From Pseudohoeflea suaedae (GTDB taxonomy: Bacteria; Pseudomonadota; Alphaproteobacteria; Rhizobiales; Rhizobiaceae), in contig NZ_SMSI01000001.1 of NCBI RefSeq assembly GCF_004354915.1, positions 496,001 to 560,000 on the forward strand: a stretch of 64,000 nucleotides of DNA. Reading direction: 5' to 3'. The notes beneath the pieces were generated by a model, which worked only from the letters and a program-made list of their open reading frames with translations, was not told the origin of the DNA and ran no database searches. Position numbers and translations under genes: made by a program. Below are positions 40,535 to 50,634 of this stretch, piece after piece (positions within the stretch are counted from its first letter, which is position 1; the number at the start of each line of letters is the position of its first letter).

Positions 40535-40936
40535 ATGTCGAATGGTCCCTCCCAGCGGATGCTTCGCGTCGGCGAGCAGGTGCGTGCAGCCATCACGCAG
40601 GTGCTTCAGCGCGGCGAAGTCCGCGATCCCGAAATCGAGAACACGGTGATTTCCGTGTCCGAAGTGCGCATGTCGCCGGACCTGAAGATCGCCACGGCCT
40701 ATGTCACGCCGCTCGGCCAGCGCGATCACCAGGCGCTCGTTGCGGCGCTCAACCGCAATGCCAAGTTCATCCGCGGACGCATCGGCCGGCAATTGAACCA
40801 GATGAAGTCGATTCCCTCCGTGCGTTTCCGTGACGACACGAGTTTCGACAATTACCGCAAGATCGACGAGCTGCTGCGCTCGCCGGAGGTCGCGCGCGAT
40901 CTCGACGAAGACGACGACCACGGAGACGAGAACTGA
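40535..40936 (+). CDS. rbfA: Ribosome-binding factor A
   Basis: A 133-residue KH-fold protein needed for late 30S maturation and cold adaptation. The core [19 protein letters not shown] and [20 protein letters not shown] match RbfA; an acidic tail ([12 protein letters not shown]) is typical of the group. It is followed by truB one base after its stop. Confidence 0.95.
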   Translation: MSNGPSQRMLRVGEQVRAAITQVLQRGEVRDPEIENTVISVSEVRMSPDLKIATAYVTPLGQRDHQALVAALNRNAKFIRGRIGRQLNQMKSIPSVRFRDDTSFDNYRKIDELLRSPEVARDLDEDDDHGDEN

Positions 40937-40937
40937 G

Positions 40938-41882
40938 ATGGGACGCCGTGGAAAGAAGAAGGGAAGGCCGGTCGCAGGCTGGCTGATCCTCGACAAGCCT
41001 TGGGATTTCGGTTCGACGGAAGCCGTCGGCAAGATCCGCTGGCTGTTCAAGGCCGACAAGGCAGGCCATGCCGGCACCCTCGATCCGCTCGCATCGGGCA
41101 TGCTGCCGATCGCGCTCGGCGATGCGACCAAGACCGTGCCCTATGTCATGGACGGCAACAAGGTCTACCGCTTCACCGCCACCTGGGGCGAGGAGCGCAC
41201 GACGGACGATCTCGAGGGCGAGGTGTCCGGCACGTCGGACAAGCGCCCCACGCGCGCCGAGATCGAGGCGGTCATTCCCGACTATATGGGTGTCATCGAG
41301 CAGGTGCCGCCGCGCTTTTCGGCCGTCAAGATCGGCGGCGAGCGCGCCTACGACATCGCTCGCGATGGCGAGGAAGTGGAAATTCCCTCGCGCGAGGTCG
41401 AAATCCATCGTTTCGACATCGTGGATTGTCCCGACGAGAAGACGACGGTCTTCGAGGTCGAGTGCGGCAAGGGCACCTATGTGCGGGCGCTTGCCCGCGA
41501 TATCGGCCGCCAGCTCGGTTGCCTCGGCCATGTTTCCGAACTTCGCCGCGTCGCGGTCGAGCCCTTCTCGGAAGCTCAGCTCGTGCCGCTGGAAACGCTG
41601 ACAGCGCTGGAGGAGATCGAGGATCAGGACGAGCGGCTGGCTGCTCTGGATGAATACCTCATCGACATCGGCGAGGCGCTTTCGATGCTGCCGCGTCTCG
41701 AGGTCAGCTCCGATCAGGCACAGAGGATCCGGATGGGCAATCCGGTGATCGTGCGGGGCCGCGATGCACCCATTGCCTGCGACGAGATCTGCGCCTTCCA
41801 GGCCGGCCGCCTGGTGGCGCTCGGCGAGGTTGCCGGCGGCGAATTCCATCCGCGACGGGTATTCTCCAGCGCCGGCCAGTAA
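40938..41882 (+). CDS. truB: tRNA pseudouridine-55 synthase
   Basis: A 314-residue enzyme that forms pseudouridine 55 in tRNA. The catalytic aspartate is Asp49 in [14 protein letters not shown], with [14 protein letters not shown] upstream and [15 protein letters not shown] downstream. ATG 40938 follows the rbfA stop directly, so translation is probably coupled. Upstream in-frame sequence overlaps rbfA and is not coding. Confidence 0.96.
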   Translation: MGRRGKKKGRPVAGWLILDKPWDFGSTEAVGKIRWLFKADKAGHAGTLDPLASGMLPIALGDATKTVPYVMDGNKVYRFTATWGEERTTDDLEGEVSGTSDKRPTRAEIEAVIPDYMGVIEQVPPRFSAVKIGGERAYDIARDGEEVEIPSREVEIHRFDIVDCPDEKTTVFEVECGKGTYVRALARDIGRQLGCLGHVSELRRVAVEPFSEAQLVPLETLTALEEIEDQDERLAALDEYLIDIGEALSMLPRLEVSSDQAQRIRMGNPVIVRGRDAPIACDEICAFQAGRLVALGEVAGGEFHPRRVFSSAGQ

Positions 41883-42054
41883 TTGCGGCCTGCCGCTCCG
41901 GAAAACCGGCGAATCACATTCCCCTTTCTTTTCCGGGGAAATTGGCCTATAGCCCACGCGACTGTCCGGCATGGCCGCGACAGTTCGAGAGGCCGCTGCT
42001 GGACGACATCCCGGCCGCCGGCACCACTTTCATCCCGAACGAAAGGATTGACCG

Positions 42055-42324
42055 ATGTCGATTACTCCCGAGCGCAAAGCTGAGCTCATCAAGGAATACG
42101 CCACCAAGCCGGGCGATACCGGCTCTCCGGAAGTCCAGGTTGCCGTTCTCACCGAGCGGATCACCAACCTCACCGAGCACTTCAAGGATCACAAGAAGGA
42201 CAACCACTCGCGCCGCGGGCTTCTGAAGCTCGTTTCGTCGCGTCGGTCCCTTCTGGATTACGTCAAGCGCAAGGATCCGGCACGCTACGCCGATCTGATC
42301 AAGCGCCTCGGCATCCGCCGTTAA
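42055..42324 (+). CDS. rpsO: 30S ribosomal protein S15
   Basis: An 89-residue ribosomal protein that binds the central domain of 16S rRNA and often regulates its own translation. [19 protein letters not shown] and [19 protein letters not shown] are canonical. AAAGGA lies upstream of the ATG. The 172 bases before it contain a weak TTCCCC/GGGGAA hairpin (41919-41940), perhaps the end of the truB message. Confidence 0.97.
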   Translation: MSITPERKAELIKEYATKPGDTGSPEVQVAVLTERITNLTEHFKDHKKDNHSRRGLLKLVSSRRSLLDYVKRKDPARYADLIKRLGIRR

Positions 42325-42653
42325 GATTGCAGGCGGGTCGGCCAAAAGCCGGCCCGCTTGTCACATGGGGAGGTCATGAAGAACCTCCAAACGCCAGCCT
42401 GGCAGGCGTGGACGGAAATCCCGGACGAACTGCCGCAAACCGCCTGAGGATCCCGTCGACGGGGTCACAGGTACCAAGGCGACCGCCCGTCATGGGGCAG
42501 GATTGCCGGATGCTTTCGCCGTCGACGCGTCTTCGCGGACGGCCCCGACCGAAAGCCTCCTGTTGTCTTGCCCGTGATGCGCAAACGCACAAACGATCCG
42601 TTCATGGCGGCCGGGCTGCGTGCCCGCTCCTGAACGCAGACAAAGGACAAGAC
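42325..42653 (+). other. rpsO-pnp intergenic leader with a strong hairpin
   Basis: These 329 bases hold no gene of their own. Nine bases after rpsO, GCGGGTCGGC (42333-42342) pairs with GCCGGCCCGC (42348-42357) around a five-base loop, one G-U pair, with a poor T-tail. In enterobacteria the pnp leader is cut by RNase III and autoregulated by PNPase; a similar role is possible. The rest of the leader has no clear promoter that I can identify. Confidence 0.5.
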
Positions 42654-44771
42654 ATGTTCGACACCCACAAGGTTGAAATCGAATGGGGCGGCCGTCCGCT
42701 CGTTCTGGAAACGGGCAAGGTTGCCCGCCAGGCCGACGGCGCCGTCATGGCGAGCTATGGCGAGACCGTTGTTCTCGCCACCGTGGTCTCCGCCAAGCAG
42801 CCGAAGCCCGGCCAGGACTTTTTCCCGCTGACCGTCAACTACCAGGAAAAGACCTACGCCGCCGGCAAGATCCCGGGTGGCTACTTCAAGCGCGAAGGCC
42901 GTCCCAGCGAGAACGAGACGCTTGTGTCGCGCCTCATCGACCGCCCGATCCGCCCGCTTTTCCCGGATGGCTACAAGAACGACACCCAGGTCGTCATCAC
43001 CGTTCTCCAGCATGACCTCGAGAACAATCCCGACGTTCTCTCGATGGTCGCCGCTTCCGCCGCGCTGACGCTGTCCGGCGTTCCCTTCATGGGCCCGATC
43101 GCCGGTGCCCGCGTCGGCTACATCAACGGCGAATACGTGCTCAACCCGCATGTCGACGAGATGGAAGAGACCGATCTCGACCTCGTCGTCGCCGGAACAT
43201 CCGAAGCCGTCCTGATGGTGGAATCGGAAGCACAGGAACTGCCGGAAGACGTCATGCTCGGCGCCGTCATGTTCGGCCACAAGGGCTTCCAGCCGGTGAT
43301 CGACGCGATCATCCAGCTCGCGGAAGCTGCCGCCAAGGAGCCGCGCGACTTCACCGCTCCGGATTATTCGGAACTCGAGAAGGAAATGCTCGGTATCGCC
43401 GAAGCCGAACTTCGCGACGCCTACAAGATCACCGACAAGGCCGACCGCTACGCAGCCGTCGATGCCGCCAAGGCAAAGGTGAAGGAGCACTTCACCCCGG
43501 CCGAAGGTGAGGACGCGAAATACACCGCCGAGGAAATCGGCGCCGTGTTCAAGTCGCTCCAGGCCAAGATCGTCCGCTGGAACATTCTCGACACCAAGAG
43601 CCGCATCGATGGCCGCGACCTTTCGACGGTCCGTCCGATCGTCTCGGAAGTCGGCCTCCTGCCGCGCACCCATGGTTCGTCGCTGTTTACCCGCGGTGAA
43701 ACCCAGGCGATCGTGGTCGCCACGCTCGGCACCGGCGAAGACGAACAGTATGTCGACAGCCTGACGGGCACCTACAAGGCCACCTTCATGCTGCACTACA
43801 ACTTCCCGCCCTTCTCTGTCGGCGAGACCGGCCGCATGGGTTCGCCCGGCCGTCGCGAAATCGGTCACGGCAAGCTTGCCTGGCGCGCCATCCATCCGAT
43901 GATGCCGGCTGCAGACCAGTTCCCCTACACGCTGCGCGTTGTGTCCGAGATCACCGAATCCAACGGTTCGTCGTCGATGGCGACCGTCTGCGGCACCTCG
44001 CTGGCGCTTATGGATGCGGGCGTTCCGCTCAACAAGCCGGTTGCCGGTATCGCCATGGGCCTGATCAAGGAAGACGATCGCTTCGCCGTTCTCTCCGACA
44101 TCCTGGGTGACGAAGATCATCTCGGCGACATGGACTTCAAGGTGGCCGGTACCTCTGATGGTATCACTGCCCTGCAGATGGACATCAAGATCGACGGCAT
44201 CACCGAAGAGATCATGCAGATCGCTCTGGATCAGGCCAAGGGCGGCCGTCTGCACATCCTCGGCGAAATGGGCAAGGCCCTCTCCGAGAGCCGCGGCCAG
44301 CTCGGCGAATTCGCACCCCGCATCGAAGTCATGAACATCCCGGTCGACAAGATCCGTGACGTCATCGGCACCGGCGGCAAGGTCATCCGCGAGATCGTCG
44401 AGAAGACCGGCGCCAAGATCAACGTCGAAGACGACGGCACGATCAAGATCGCCTCGTCCTCGGGCAAGGAAATCGAGGCCGCTCGCAAGTGGATCCACTC
44501 GATCACTGCCGAGCCGGAAGTCGGCACGATCTACGAGGGAACGGTCGTCAAGGTAGCCGATTTCGGCGCCTTCGTGAATTTCTTCGGTCCGAAGGACGGT
44601 CTGGTCCACATTTCCCAGCTCGCCCAGGAACGCGTCGGCAAGACGTCCGATGTCGTCAAGGAAGGCCAGAAGGTCTGGGTCAAGCTCCTCGGCTTCGACG
44701 AGCGTGGCAAGGTTCGCCTGTCGATGAAGGTCGTCGATCAGGAAACCGGCCAGGAAATCGCGCAGGACTGA
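42654..44771 (+). CDS. pnp: Polyribonucleotide nucleotidyltransferase (PNPase)
   Basis: A 705-residue phosphorolytic 3'-5' exoribonuclease of the degradosome. Two RNase PH-like domains (about 1-210 and 310-540) frame a helical domain, followed by KH ([20 protein letters not shown]) and S1 ([20 protein letters not shown]) RNA-binding domains. The second core has the phosphate-binding [13 protein letters not shown] 42654 has AAGGA upstream and begins [16 protein letters not shown]. Confidence 0.97.
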   Translation: MFDTHKVEIEWGGRPLVLETGKVARQADGAVMASYGETVVLATVVSAKQPKPGQDFFPLTVNYQEKTYAAGKIPGGYFKREGRPSENETLVSRLIDRPIRPLFPDGYKNDTQVVITVLQHDLENNPDVLSMVAASAALTLSGVPFMGPIAGARVGYINGEYVLNPHVDEMEETDLDLVVAGTSEAVLMVESEAQELPEDVMLGAVMFGHKGFQPVIDAIIQLAEAAAKEPRDFTAPDYSELEKEMLGIAEAELRDAYKITDKADRYAAVDAAKAKVKEHFTPAEGEDAKYTAEEIGAVFKSLQAKIVRWNILDTKSRIDGRDLSTVRPIVSEVGLLPRTHGSSLFTRGETQAIVVATLGTGEDEQYVDSLTGTYKATFMLHYNFPPFSVGETGRMGSPGRREIGHGKLAWRAIHPMMPAADQFPYTLRVVSEITESNGSSSMATVCGTSLALMDAGVPLNKPVAGIAMGLIKEDDRFAVLSDILGDEDHLGDMDFKVAGTSDGITALQMDIKIDGITEEIMQIALDQAKGGRLHILGEMGKALSESRGQLGEFAPRIEVMNIPVDKIRDVIGTGGKVIREIVEKTGAKINVEDDGTIKIASSSGKEIEAARKWIHSITAEPEVGTIYEGTVVKVADFGAFVNFFGPKDGLVHISQLAQERVGKTSDVVKEGQKVWVKLLGFDERGKVRLSMKVVDQETGQEIAQD

Positions 44772-44821
44772 TCGGTCCCTGCAGACGGCCCCCATGGCCG
44801 GCTGACAACGCGAGAGATAGG

Positions 44822-44853
44822 AAAGCGCGCAGCTCCGGCTGCGCGCTTTTTTT
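44822..44853 (+). terminator. Strong intrinsic terminator after pnp
   Basis: A perfect 12-bp stem, AAAGCGCGCAGC (44822-44833) with GCTGCGCGCTTT (44838-44849), four-base loop, and a T-run to 44853. It ends the rimP-pnp operon. Confidence 0.9.
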
Positions 44854-44998
44854 AGTAAAATCTCTTGAAGCCGGGGCCCGCAAGCCAAGATGCATGGCAG
44901 GACGCCAGGCTGCGTTCGGATCCGGTTCCGCTGATGCAAGGTTCCGGCGGGGCGCTGGCGAGGCACGAAGGCAGCCGCATGACCGGCAGGGAGGCCTG

Positions 44999-45439
44999 AT
45001 GAGAGAGTTCACGCATAGCTTCGAATTGCCGACCGATCCGGCGACCGCACTGCCGTTCTTCACGCCGCGAGGCGAAGAAGCATGGGTGCCCGGCTGGAAG
45101 CCGGATTATCTCCACCCGAAGAGCGGCGAAACCGGGCGCGGCATGGTTTTCACCACACGCGACAGGACCGGGGCGACCGTCGTGTGGACCTGTCTCGACT
45201 ATCTCCCTGCCATCGGCCTCGCGCGCTATTTCCGAGCGGTTTCCGACCGCCAGGCCAGTCTGGTCGAGGTCGTGTGCATGTCGCTGGGCGAGGGCACGAC
45301 GACCGTGCGGGTGAATTATCGCCATTTGCCGCTGAGCCCTGAGGGCGCAGCCGATATCGACGCGCTCCAGGAGGCCGATTTCCGTCGCGATATCGATCGG
45401 TGGCGCGATCTCGTCATGCCGCACCTCTCCGCCGCCTGA
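44999..45439 (+). CDS. SRPBCC (START/polyketide cyclase-like) family protein
   Basis: A 146-residue protein with the SRPBCC pattern: an N-terminal beta strand (REFTHSFELPTDPATALPFF), a beta-rich middle (VWTCLDYLPAIGLARYFRAV) and a long C-terminal helix (DFRRDIDRWRDLVMPHL). Members bind hydrophobic ligands; the ligand is unknown. ATG 44999 follows GGGAGG at good spacing. The gene stands alone between the pnp terminator and the reductase gene. Confidence 0.75.
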   Translation: MREFTHSFELPTDPATALPFFTPRGEEAWVPGWKPDYLHPKSGETGRGMVFTTRDRTGATVVWTCLDYLPAIGLARYFRAVSDRQASLVEVVCMSLGEGTTTVRVNYRHLPLSPEGAADIDALQEADFRRDIDRWRDLVMPHLSAA

Positions 45440-45554
45440 CCCGACTGGCGGGCAATCGGCAGGCTCCGTCGCCTCTTTCGCTCCTGCTGACGGGCCGGAA
45501 CTCGGGCGCGGCCTGCCGCATTTCTCTCTCGACAGCACAACGGAGCAGACCGTC

Positions 45555-46220
45555 ATGACCAACAAGCTTGCCATTACGAGCATCGTCGACATCACCCATG
45601 ATGTCCGCCAGTTCACTTTCGAGAAACCGCAGGGCTTTTCCTACGAGCCCGGCCAGGCGGCGGAGGTGGGTATCGACAAGGATGGCTGGCGGGATGCCGG
45701 CAATCCCTTCACCTTCACCTCGTTGCCCGCCTGGGACGAGCTGCAGTTCACCATCAAGATCTACCCGAGCCATGACGGCCTGACCGAGCAGATCGGTCAG
45801 TTGACGCAGGGCGATTCCTTCATCGTCGGCGATGCGTGGGGCACGATCGAATACAAGGGCAAGGGCACTTTCATCGCCGGTGGTGCGGGCGTTACCCCCT
45901 TCATCGCCATCCTGCGCATGCTGGCGGATCGTGGCGAGTTGTCCGGTCACCGGCTGATCTTCGCCAACAAGACCGAAGCCGACATCATCCTTCGTGAGGA
46001 ATTCGATGCGATGGACGGGCTGGAGACGGTCTATGTGCTGAGCAAGGAGGACAAGGACGGCTTCGAGCATGGCCGCATCGACAAGGACTTCCTCAAGGCG
46101 CACATCTCGGACTTCAACCAGCACTTCTATGTCTGCGGCCCCGACGCGATGGTCGAGAGCATCAACGATGCCCTCAAGGATCTGGGCGCCGATGCGGACG
46201 GACTGGTGTTCGAAGAGTGA
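45555..46220 (+). CDS. Ferredoxin-NADP reductase-like flavoprotein
   Basis: A 221-residue FAD/NAD-binding oxidoreductase. The FAD-binding stretch NPFTFTSLP resembles RxYS-type motifs, and the pyridine-nucleotide domain shows GTFIAGGAGVTPFIAILRML and the C-terminal YVCGPDAMVESI. It lacks a ferredoxin domain, so it must pass electrons to a separate partner. It begins 115 bases after the SRPBCC gene; a link between the two is possible but unproven. Confidence 0.85.
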   Translation: MTNKLAITSIVDITHDVRQFTFEKPQGFSYEPGQAAEVGIDKDGWRDAGNPFTFTSLPAWDELQFTIKIYPSHDGLTEQIGQLTQGDSFIVGDAWGTIEYKGKGTFIAGGAGVTPFIAILRMLADRGELSGHRLIFANKTEADIILREEFDAMDGLETVYVLSKEDKDGFEHGRIDKDFLKAHISDFNQHFYVCGPDAMVESINDALKDLGADADGLVFEE

Positions 46221-46244
46221 GAAGCGTTTTGCCGTCAGGCAGAC

Positions 46245-46369
46245 GACAAGACAAGGATTTGGCTTGTCGAGCGCCGAACGCCCGGAGCCATGGCTGAGGG
46301 CTCGAGCGGCCGGTCGCGAACCGGCTTCTAAACCGAAGAAGCCCGCTAGTCATTCGCAGACCGCGGGCT
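46245..46369. repeat. Cluster of four palindromes between convergent genes
   Basis: Four inverted repeats follow each other: GACAAG/CTTGTC (46245-46268), GAGCC/GGCTC (46285-46303), GCCGGT/ACCGGC (46309-46325) and AGCCCGC/GCGGGCT (46340-46369). They fill most of the 181-base gap between the reductase gene and fabI, which converge. The pattern resembles the mosaic palindromic repeats (RIME-like) of rhizobial intergenic DNA; the last one could serve as a bidirectional terminator. Confidence 0.5.
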
Positions 46370-46401
46370 CCTGATTTCACCTCTGAGGCAGTCGCCTGCG
46401 C

Positions 46402-47208
46402 TCAGGCTTCGGGCTGCTTCTTCAACTGCTCGATGGCGGGCATCGAGGTCGAATTGTAGCCGGCATCGACGAAGTGGATCTCACCGGTCACGCCCGAGGA
46501 CAGATCGGAGAGAAGATAGAGCGCCGACCCGCCCACATCGTCGATGGTGATGGTACGGCGAAGCGGCGAGTTGCGCTGCTGCCAGTTGAGCATGGCACGT
46601 GCATCGCCGATGCCTGCGCCGGCAAGCGTGCGGACCGGCCCGGCCGAAATCGCGTTGACGCGGATGTTGCGCGGTCCGTAATCGGCGGCAAGGTAGCGGA
46701 CGCTCGCCTCCAGGCCGGCCTTGGCCACACCCATGACGTTGTAGTTCGGCATCGAACGCGTTGCGCCGCCATAGGTCAGCGTCACCATCGACCCCTTGTC
46801 GTCCATCAGCGCGGCGGCGCGCTTGGCCACCTCGGTGAACGAGAAGCAGGAAATCACCATGCTGCGCACGAAGTTTTCGCGGCTGGTGTCGGCGTAAAGC
46901 CCCTTGAGCTCGTTCTTGTCGGAAAAGCCGATTGCGTGAACGAGAAAATCCAGCCCACCCCATTCGCTCTTGATGGCGTCGAACATCGTGTCGACGGTCT
47001 CGATATCCTCGACGTCACACGGCAGGAGCAGCTTGGCGCCGACGGAATCGGCGAGCGGCTTGACCCGGCGACCGAAGGCCTCGCCCTGGTAGCTGAACGC
47101 CAGTTCCGCGCCCTGCTCGGCCACGGCTTTCGCAATGCCCCAGGCGATCGAGTGGTCGTTGGCGACCCCCATGATCAGCCCGCGCTTGCCTTTCATCAGA
47201 TCACTCAT
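46402..47208 (-). CDS. fabI: Enoyl-[acyl-carrier-protein] reductase (NADH)
   Basis: A 268-residue short-chain dehydrogenase that completes each fatty-acid elongation round. The nucleotide-binding start GKRGLIMGVANDHSIAWGIA and the catalytic Tyr-x6-Lys in SMPNYNVMGVAKA are typical FabI. It is the last gene of fabA-fabB-fabI and starts six bases after the fabB stop. Confidence 0.96.
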   Translation of the reverse strand: MSDLMKGKRGLIMGVANDHSIAWGIAKAVAEQGAELAFSYQGEAFGRRVKPLADSVGAKLLLPCDVEDIETVDTMFDAIKSEWGGLDFLVHAIGFSDKNELKGLYADTSRENFVRSMVISCFSFTEVAKRAAALMDDKGSMVTLTYGGATRSMPNYNVMGVAKAGLEASVRYLAADYGPRNIRVNAISAGPVRTLAGAGIGDARAMLNWQQRNSPLRRTITIDDVGGSALYLLSDLSSGVTGEIHFVDAGYNSTSMPAIEQLKKQPEA

Positions 47209-47214
47209 GTCGCC

Positions 47215-48432
47215 TTACCCCGCGTAACGCTGGAATGCCAAGGTGGCGTTTGTGCCGCCGAAGCCGAACGAGTTCGACAGGGCGATGTCGAACGGCTTGT
47301 CCAACCGTTCCCGGACGATGGGCACGCCAGCGAATTCGGGATCGAGTTCGGTGATATGCGCGCTCTCGCCGATGAAGTTGTTGGCCATCATCAGCAGCGT
47401 GTAGATCGTTTCCTGCGCACCGGCAGCACCCAGCGAATGGCCGGTAAGCGACTTGGTGGAGGTCACGTAGGGCATGTCGTCACCGAAGACTTCGCGCATG
47501 GCGGAGATTTCCCGGCTGTCGCCGACTTCCGTCGCGGTGCCGTGGGCGTTGACGTAATCGACGCGGCCTTCGACATTGGCCAGGGCTTGCTTCATGCAGC
47601 GGATCGCGCCTTCGCCCGACGGCTGAACCATGTCGTAGCCGTCCGAGGTGGCGCCGTAGCCCACGAGTTCGGCGTAGATCTTCGCGCCGCGCGCCTTGGC
47701 ATGCTCCAGTTCCTCGAGAACCAGAACCGCGGCACCGCCGGCGATGACGAAGCCGTCGCGGGTCGCGTCATAGGCACGGCTGGCCGTTGCAGGCGTATCG
47801 TTGTGCTTGGAGGACATGGCGCCCATGGCGTCGAAAAGGTTGGACATCGTCCAGTCGAGGTCCTCGTGGCCGCCAGCGAACATCACGTCCTGCTTGCCCC
47901 ACTGGATCATTTCCGCCGCATTGCCGATGCAGTGCGCCGAGGTCGAGCAGGCCGACGAGATCGAATAGTTCACGCCGTGAATCTTGAACCATGTCGCAAG
48001 CGTGGCCGATGCTGTCGAGGACATCGCCTTGGGCACGGCGAACGGGCCGATGCGCTTCGGGCTGTTGTTCTTCAGCGTGGTTTCGGCCGCCTCGATGATG
48101 GTGCGGGTGGACGGACCGCCCGAACCCATGATGATGCCGGTGCGCTCGTTGGTGATGTCACCTTCCTCGAGCCCGGAATCGGCGATCGCCTGTTCCATGG
48201 CGACATGGTTCCACGCGCCGGCGGTCGACAGGAACCGCATGGCGCGGCGATCGACCAGGTCCTTCGGATCGAGGGTGGGTTTGCCCCACACCTGGCTGCG
48301 GAAACCGTGCTCGGCGAAATCCTCGGAGAAGCTGATGCCGGATTTTGCATCGCGCAGCGATTGCGTCACTTCGTCGGTATTGTTGCCGATGGAGGATACG
48401 ATCCCCATCCCTGTCACGACGACTCGTCTCAT
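47215..48432 (-). CDS. fabB: Beta-ketoacyl-ACP synthase I
   Basis: A 405-residue condensing enzyme for unsaturated and saturated fatty-acid elongation. The catalytic cysteine is in [12 protein letters not shown]; two histidines follow in [11 protein letters not shown] and [12 protein letters not shown]. Its pairing with fabA supports FabB rather than FabF. The start [16 protein letters not shown] is canonical. Confidence 0.95.
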   Translation of the reverse strand: MRRVVVTGMGIVSSIGNNTDEVTQSLRDAKSGISFSEDFAEHGFRSQVWGKPTLDPKDLVDRRAMRFLSTAGAWNHVAMEQAIADSGLEEGDITNERTGIIMGSGGPSTRTIIEAAETTLKNNSPKRIGPFAVPKAMSSTASATLATWFKIHGVNYSISSACSTSAHCIGNAAEMIQWGKQDVMFAGGHEDLDWTMSNLFDAMGAMSSKHNDTPATASRAYDATRDGFVIAGGAAVLVLEELEHAKARGAKIYAELVGYGATSDGYDMVQPSGEGAIRCMKQALANVEGRVDYVNAHGTATEVGDSREISAMREVFGDDMPYVTSTKSLTGHSLGAAGAQETIYTLLMMANNFIGESAHITELDPEFAGVPIVRERLDKPFDIALSNSFGFGGTNATLAFQRYAG

Positions 48433-48525
48433 GTCATTGCCCTTTCAGACCGGATGAACCCGGCGTCCTCCGCCCCGCCTCGAATAGTCAAACCTGCGGG
48501 AACATGCGGCTTGGGACTGCCGGCC

Positions 48526-49044
48526 TTATCCTTCGCTTTTTTCCTTGAACAGGCCGACGCGAAGGTCGTTTGCGGTGAATACCGTCTCGCCGTCCGCCTT
48601 GACCCAGCCATTCGCGATGCCGAGCACCAGCCGGCCGCGCATGACGCGTTTGAAATCGATCCCGAACTCGACAAGCGTCGTGGCCGGGGTGACCTGGCCT
48701 GTGAACTTCACTTCGCCGGTGGAAAGGGCGCGGCCCTTGCCGGGCTCGCCGAGCCAGCCGAGGAAGAAGCCCGTGAGCTGCCAGAGTGCGTCGAGGCCCA
48801 GGCAGCCCGGCATCACCGGATCACCTTTGAAGTGGCAGGGGAAGAACCAGAGATCGGGCGTGATGTCGAACTCGGCCCGTGCATATCCCTTGCCGAATTC
48901 GCCGCCTTCCTCAGAGATCTCGGGGATGCGGTGGATCATCAGCATCGGCGGCAGCGGCAGCTGGGCATTGCCCGGGCCGAACATCTCGCCACGGCCGCAT
49001 GTCAGGATTTCCTCGTAGGAATAGCTGGACTTCTGTTCGGTCAT
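48526..49044 (-). CDS. fabA: 3-hydroxydecanoyl-ACP dehydratase/isomerase
   Basis: A 172-residue hot-dog-fold enzyme that dehydrates 3-hydroxyacyl-ACP and isomerises the decenoyl product, opening the unsaturated branch. The catalytic histidine lies in [20 protein letters not shown], with the partner aspartate in GLDALWQL. It is first in the fabABI operon and divergent from irr, the usual rhizobial arrangement. Confidence 0.96.
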   Translation of the reverse strand: MTEQKSSYSYEEILTCGRGEMFGPGNAQLPLPPMLMIHRIPEISEEGGEFGKGYARAEFDITPDLWFFPCHFKGDPVMPGCLGLDALWQLTGFFLGWLGEPGKGRALSTGEVKFTGQVTPATTLVEFGIDFKRVMRGRLVLGIANGWVKADGETVFTANDLRVGLFKEKSEG

Positions 49045-49228
49045 CTAATGCGCGTCTCCTCTTCGGCCGTCTGTTGTCGCGGCCCTGTCGGTTGGTTGGC
49101 CGGAGGCTACCACATCGCCGCCGGGTTCAAAACCTGACCTATCGGAAACCCGCATAAAGGATGATCGTGGCAAGTGAAAGGGGCAGATGCCACGAAACTG
49201 TCGCTAACGGTGTGTACCCAAGCCTCTA

Positions 49229-49257
49229 TTGAAAGAGCGGCTCGCGACAGATATATA
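49229..49257 (+). promoter_or_regulatory. Candidate irr promoter
   Basis: TTGAAA (49229-49234), a 17-base spacer and TATATA (49252-49257) form a near-consensus sigma70-type promoter, giving a leader of about 45 bases before the irr ATG. I find no Irr-box or clear RirA-box palindrome overlapping it. Confidence 0.65.
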
Positions 49258-49308
49258 CTTGATGTGGAACGCACCGGAAGACGGCCCCAGAAGGGGCAAT
49301 TGGAGCCG

Positions 49309-49728
49309 ATGAACACATATCAGGACATGATCGATCCCGCGGCACGGCTGCGCGACGCGGGCCTTCGCCCGACGCGGCAGCGCGTCGCCTTGGCCGATTT
49401 GCTGTTCGCCAAGGGCGACCGGCACCTGACGGCCGAGGAACTCCACGAGGAAGCGGTATTTGCAGGCGTGGGCTGCTCGCTCGCGACAGTCTACAACACG
49501 CTCCACCAGTTCACCGATGCCGGGCTCCTGCGCGTGCTGTCGCTGGAAACAGCGAAAACCTATTTCGACACCAATATTTCCGACCATCACCATTTCGTGG
49601 TGGACGGCTCGACGGAAGTGTTCGATGTGCCCGATGGTTCGATCACCGTCGGCAACCTGCCTGTCCCGCCGGAAGGCATGGAAATCTCCCATGTCGACGT
49701 GGTGATCCGTCTGCGGCCCAAGCGCTGA
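49309..49728 (+). CDS. irr: Iron response regulator Irr (Fur family)
   Basis: A 139-residue Fur-superfamily regulator. The winged-helix region (RLRDAGLRPTRQRVALADLL, then GVGCSLATVYNTLHQF) is followed by the His-rich heme/metal site SDHHHFVV (His93-His95). Irr represses iron-using and heme genes and activates uptake when iron is low, and is degraded or inactivated by heme. ATG 49309 was chosen because the family starts near MIDPAARLRDAG; upstream in-frame codons run through the promoter. A putative Irr box is at nfuA in this window. Confidence 0.93.
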   Translation: MNTYQDMIDPAARLRDAGLRPTRQRVALADLLFAKGDRHLTAEELHEEAVFAGVGCSLATVYNTLHQFTDAGLLRVLSLETAKTYFDTNISDHHHFVVDGSTEVFDVPDGSITVGNLPVPPEGMEISHVDVVIRLRPKR

Positions 49729-49804
49729 TTTTCCACCATCACGAACGAAGACGGCGGCTCGAGGACCTCGCGCCGCCGCATCTGTCTTCAGGCAGGGTTT
49801 GAAC

Positions 49805-50353
49805 TCAGTCCTTGAAGGCTTCACCCGGATAGGCGCCCCAGATCTCGTTCTGCGCGATCCAGCCTGTCACGCCGCTGGCCTCCGCCTCGCACCAGTCGCC
49901 ATTGCACTCGATCATCGTCACGATCACGCCGGGCTCGAGTTCGGCGACGACGTTGGAATTCGCGCGTCTCTCTCGGTGCATCTTGATGAAATTGTCGGAA
50001 CCCGATGCGCGTTTCCACGGAGCGGCGATGCCTGTACGCCTGCCGGAGAGCAGCGACTGGTAGATCCAGCCCTCGGTGCCGTCCGCGTCACGCACCCGGC
50101 GCCAGTTGTCGTATTCCTGGATGATTTCCATGGGCACGCCGGAGCGGGTGTACATCCACGACACGGCGTAGTCGCGACCGGGGCCGATCCGCAGATTGAC
50201 CTTCTCCGCCTTGATCGAGACGAAGCGCGGAAGCGGCAGACCGCTGGCACCGCGTCCCGCGTTCTGGGCATTGGCAGCACCTGCTGCAGGCAGGCACACG
50301 CTCGCCACGACCAGGACTGCGGCCATGGCTTTGGAAGGGAAAAGGCGACGCAT
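49805..50353 (-). CDS. Secreted protein with two bacterial SH3 domains
   Basis: A 182-residue exported protein. A signal peptide ends near residue 29 (CLPAAGAANAQNAG). Two SH3-like repeats follow: FVSIKAEKVNLRIGPGRDY with GTEGWIYQSLLSG (about 44-105), and RRANSNVVAELEPGVIV with GVTGWIAQNEIWGAY (about 125-178). Such domains bind peptidoglycan or other envelope partners. It is convergent with irr and has no obvious operon partner. Confidence 0.82.
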   Translation of the reverse strand: MRRLFPSKAMAAVLVVASVCLPAAGAANAQNAGRGASGLPLPRFVSIKAEKVNLRIGPGRDYAVSWMYTRSGVPMEIIQEYDNWRRVRDADGTEGWIYQSLLSGRRTGIAAPWKRASGSDNFIKMHRERRANSNVVAELEPGVIVTMIECNGDWCEAEASGVTGWIAQNEIWGAYPGEAFKD

Positions 50354-50634
50354 TACCTACAACCTTTTTTCGGTGCGCTCGAAGGGAGCGCTGTTCCTTC
50401 ACCGCGCCTGTCGCAACGTGCCGGGAATGCTCGAACTCAGCGTCCCGGTCGGCCGTATCGCAGGCGGTGGCATGCGGTTTGCATGGGTAAGGCCATGCTT
50501 ACGCTACAGGCTTTCGCTAAGCCCTTGGTCCGGTTTTCGTTGTCAACGCCGGAGGGTCTGTTAGAAGATGCCTGTCATTGGAGATGATAATTGCCGAACA
50601 AGGTTAAGGACCTCTCAACGCCGGACCGAAAGAC

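Noticed and set aside
48545-49157. Plus-strand frames opposite fabA and in the fabA-irr gap
   Set aside because: They mirror fabA codons and run on into the leader; no start signal or family resemblance. The gap itself contains only the irr promoter.
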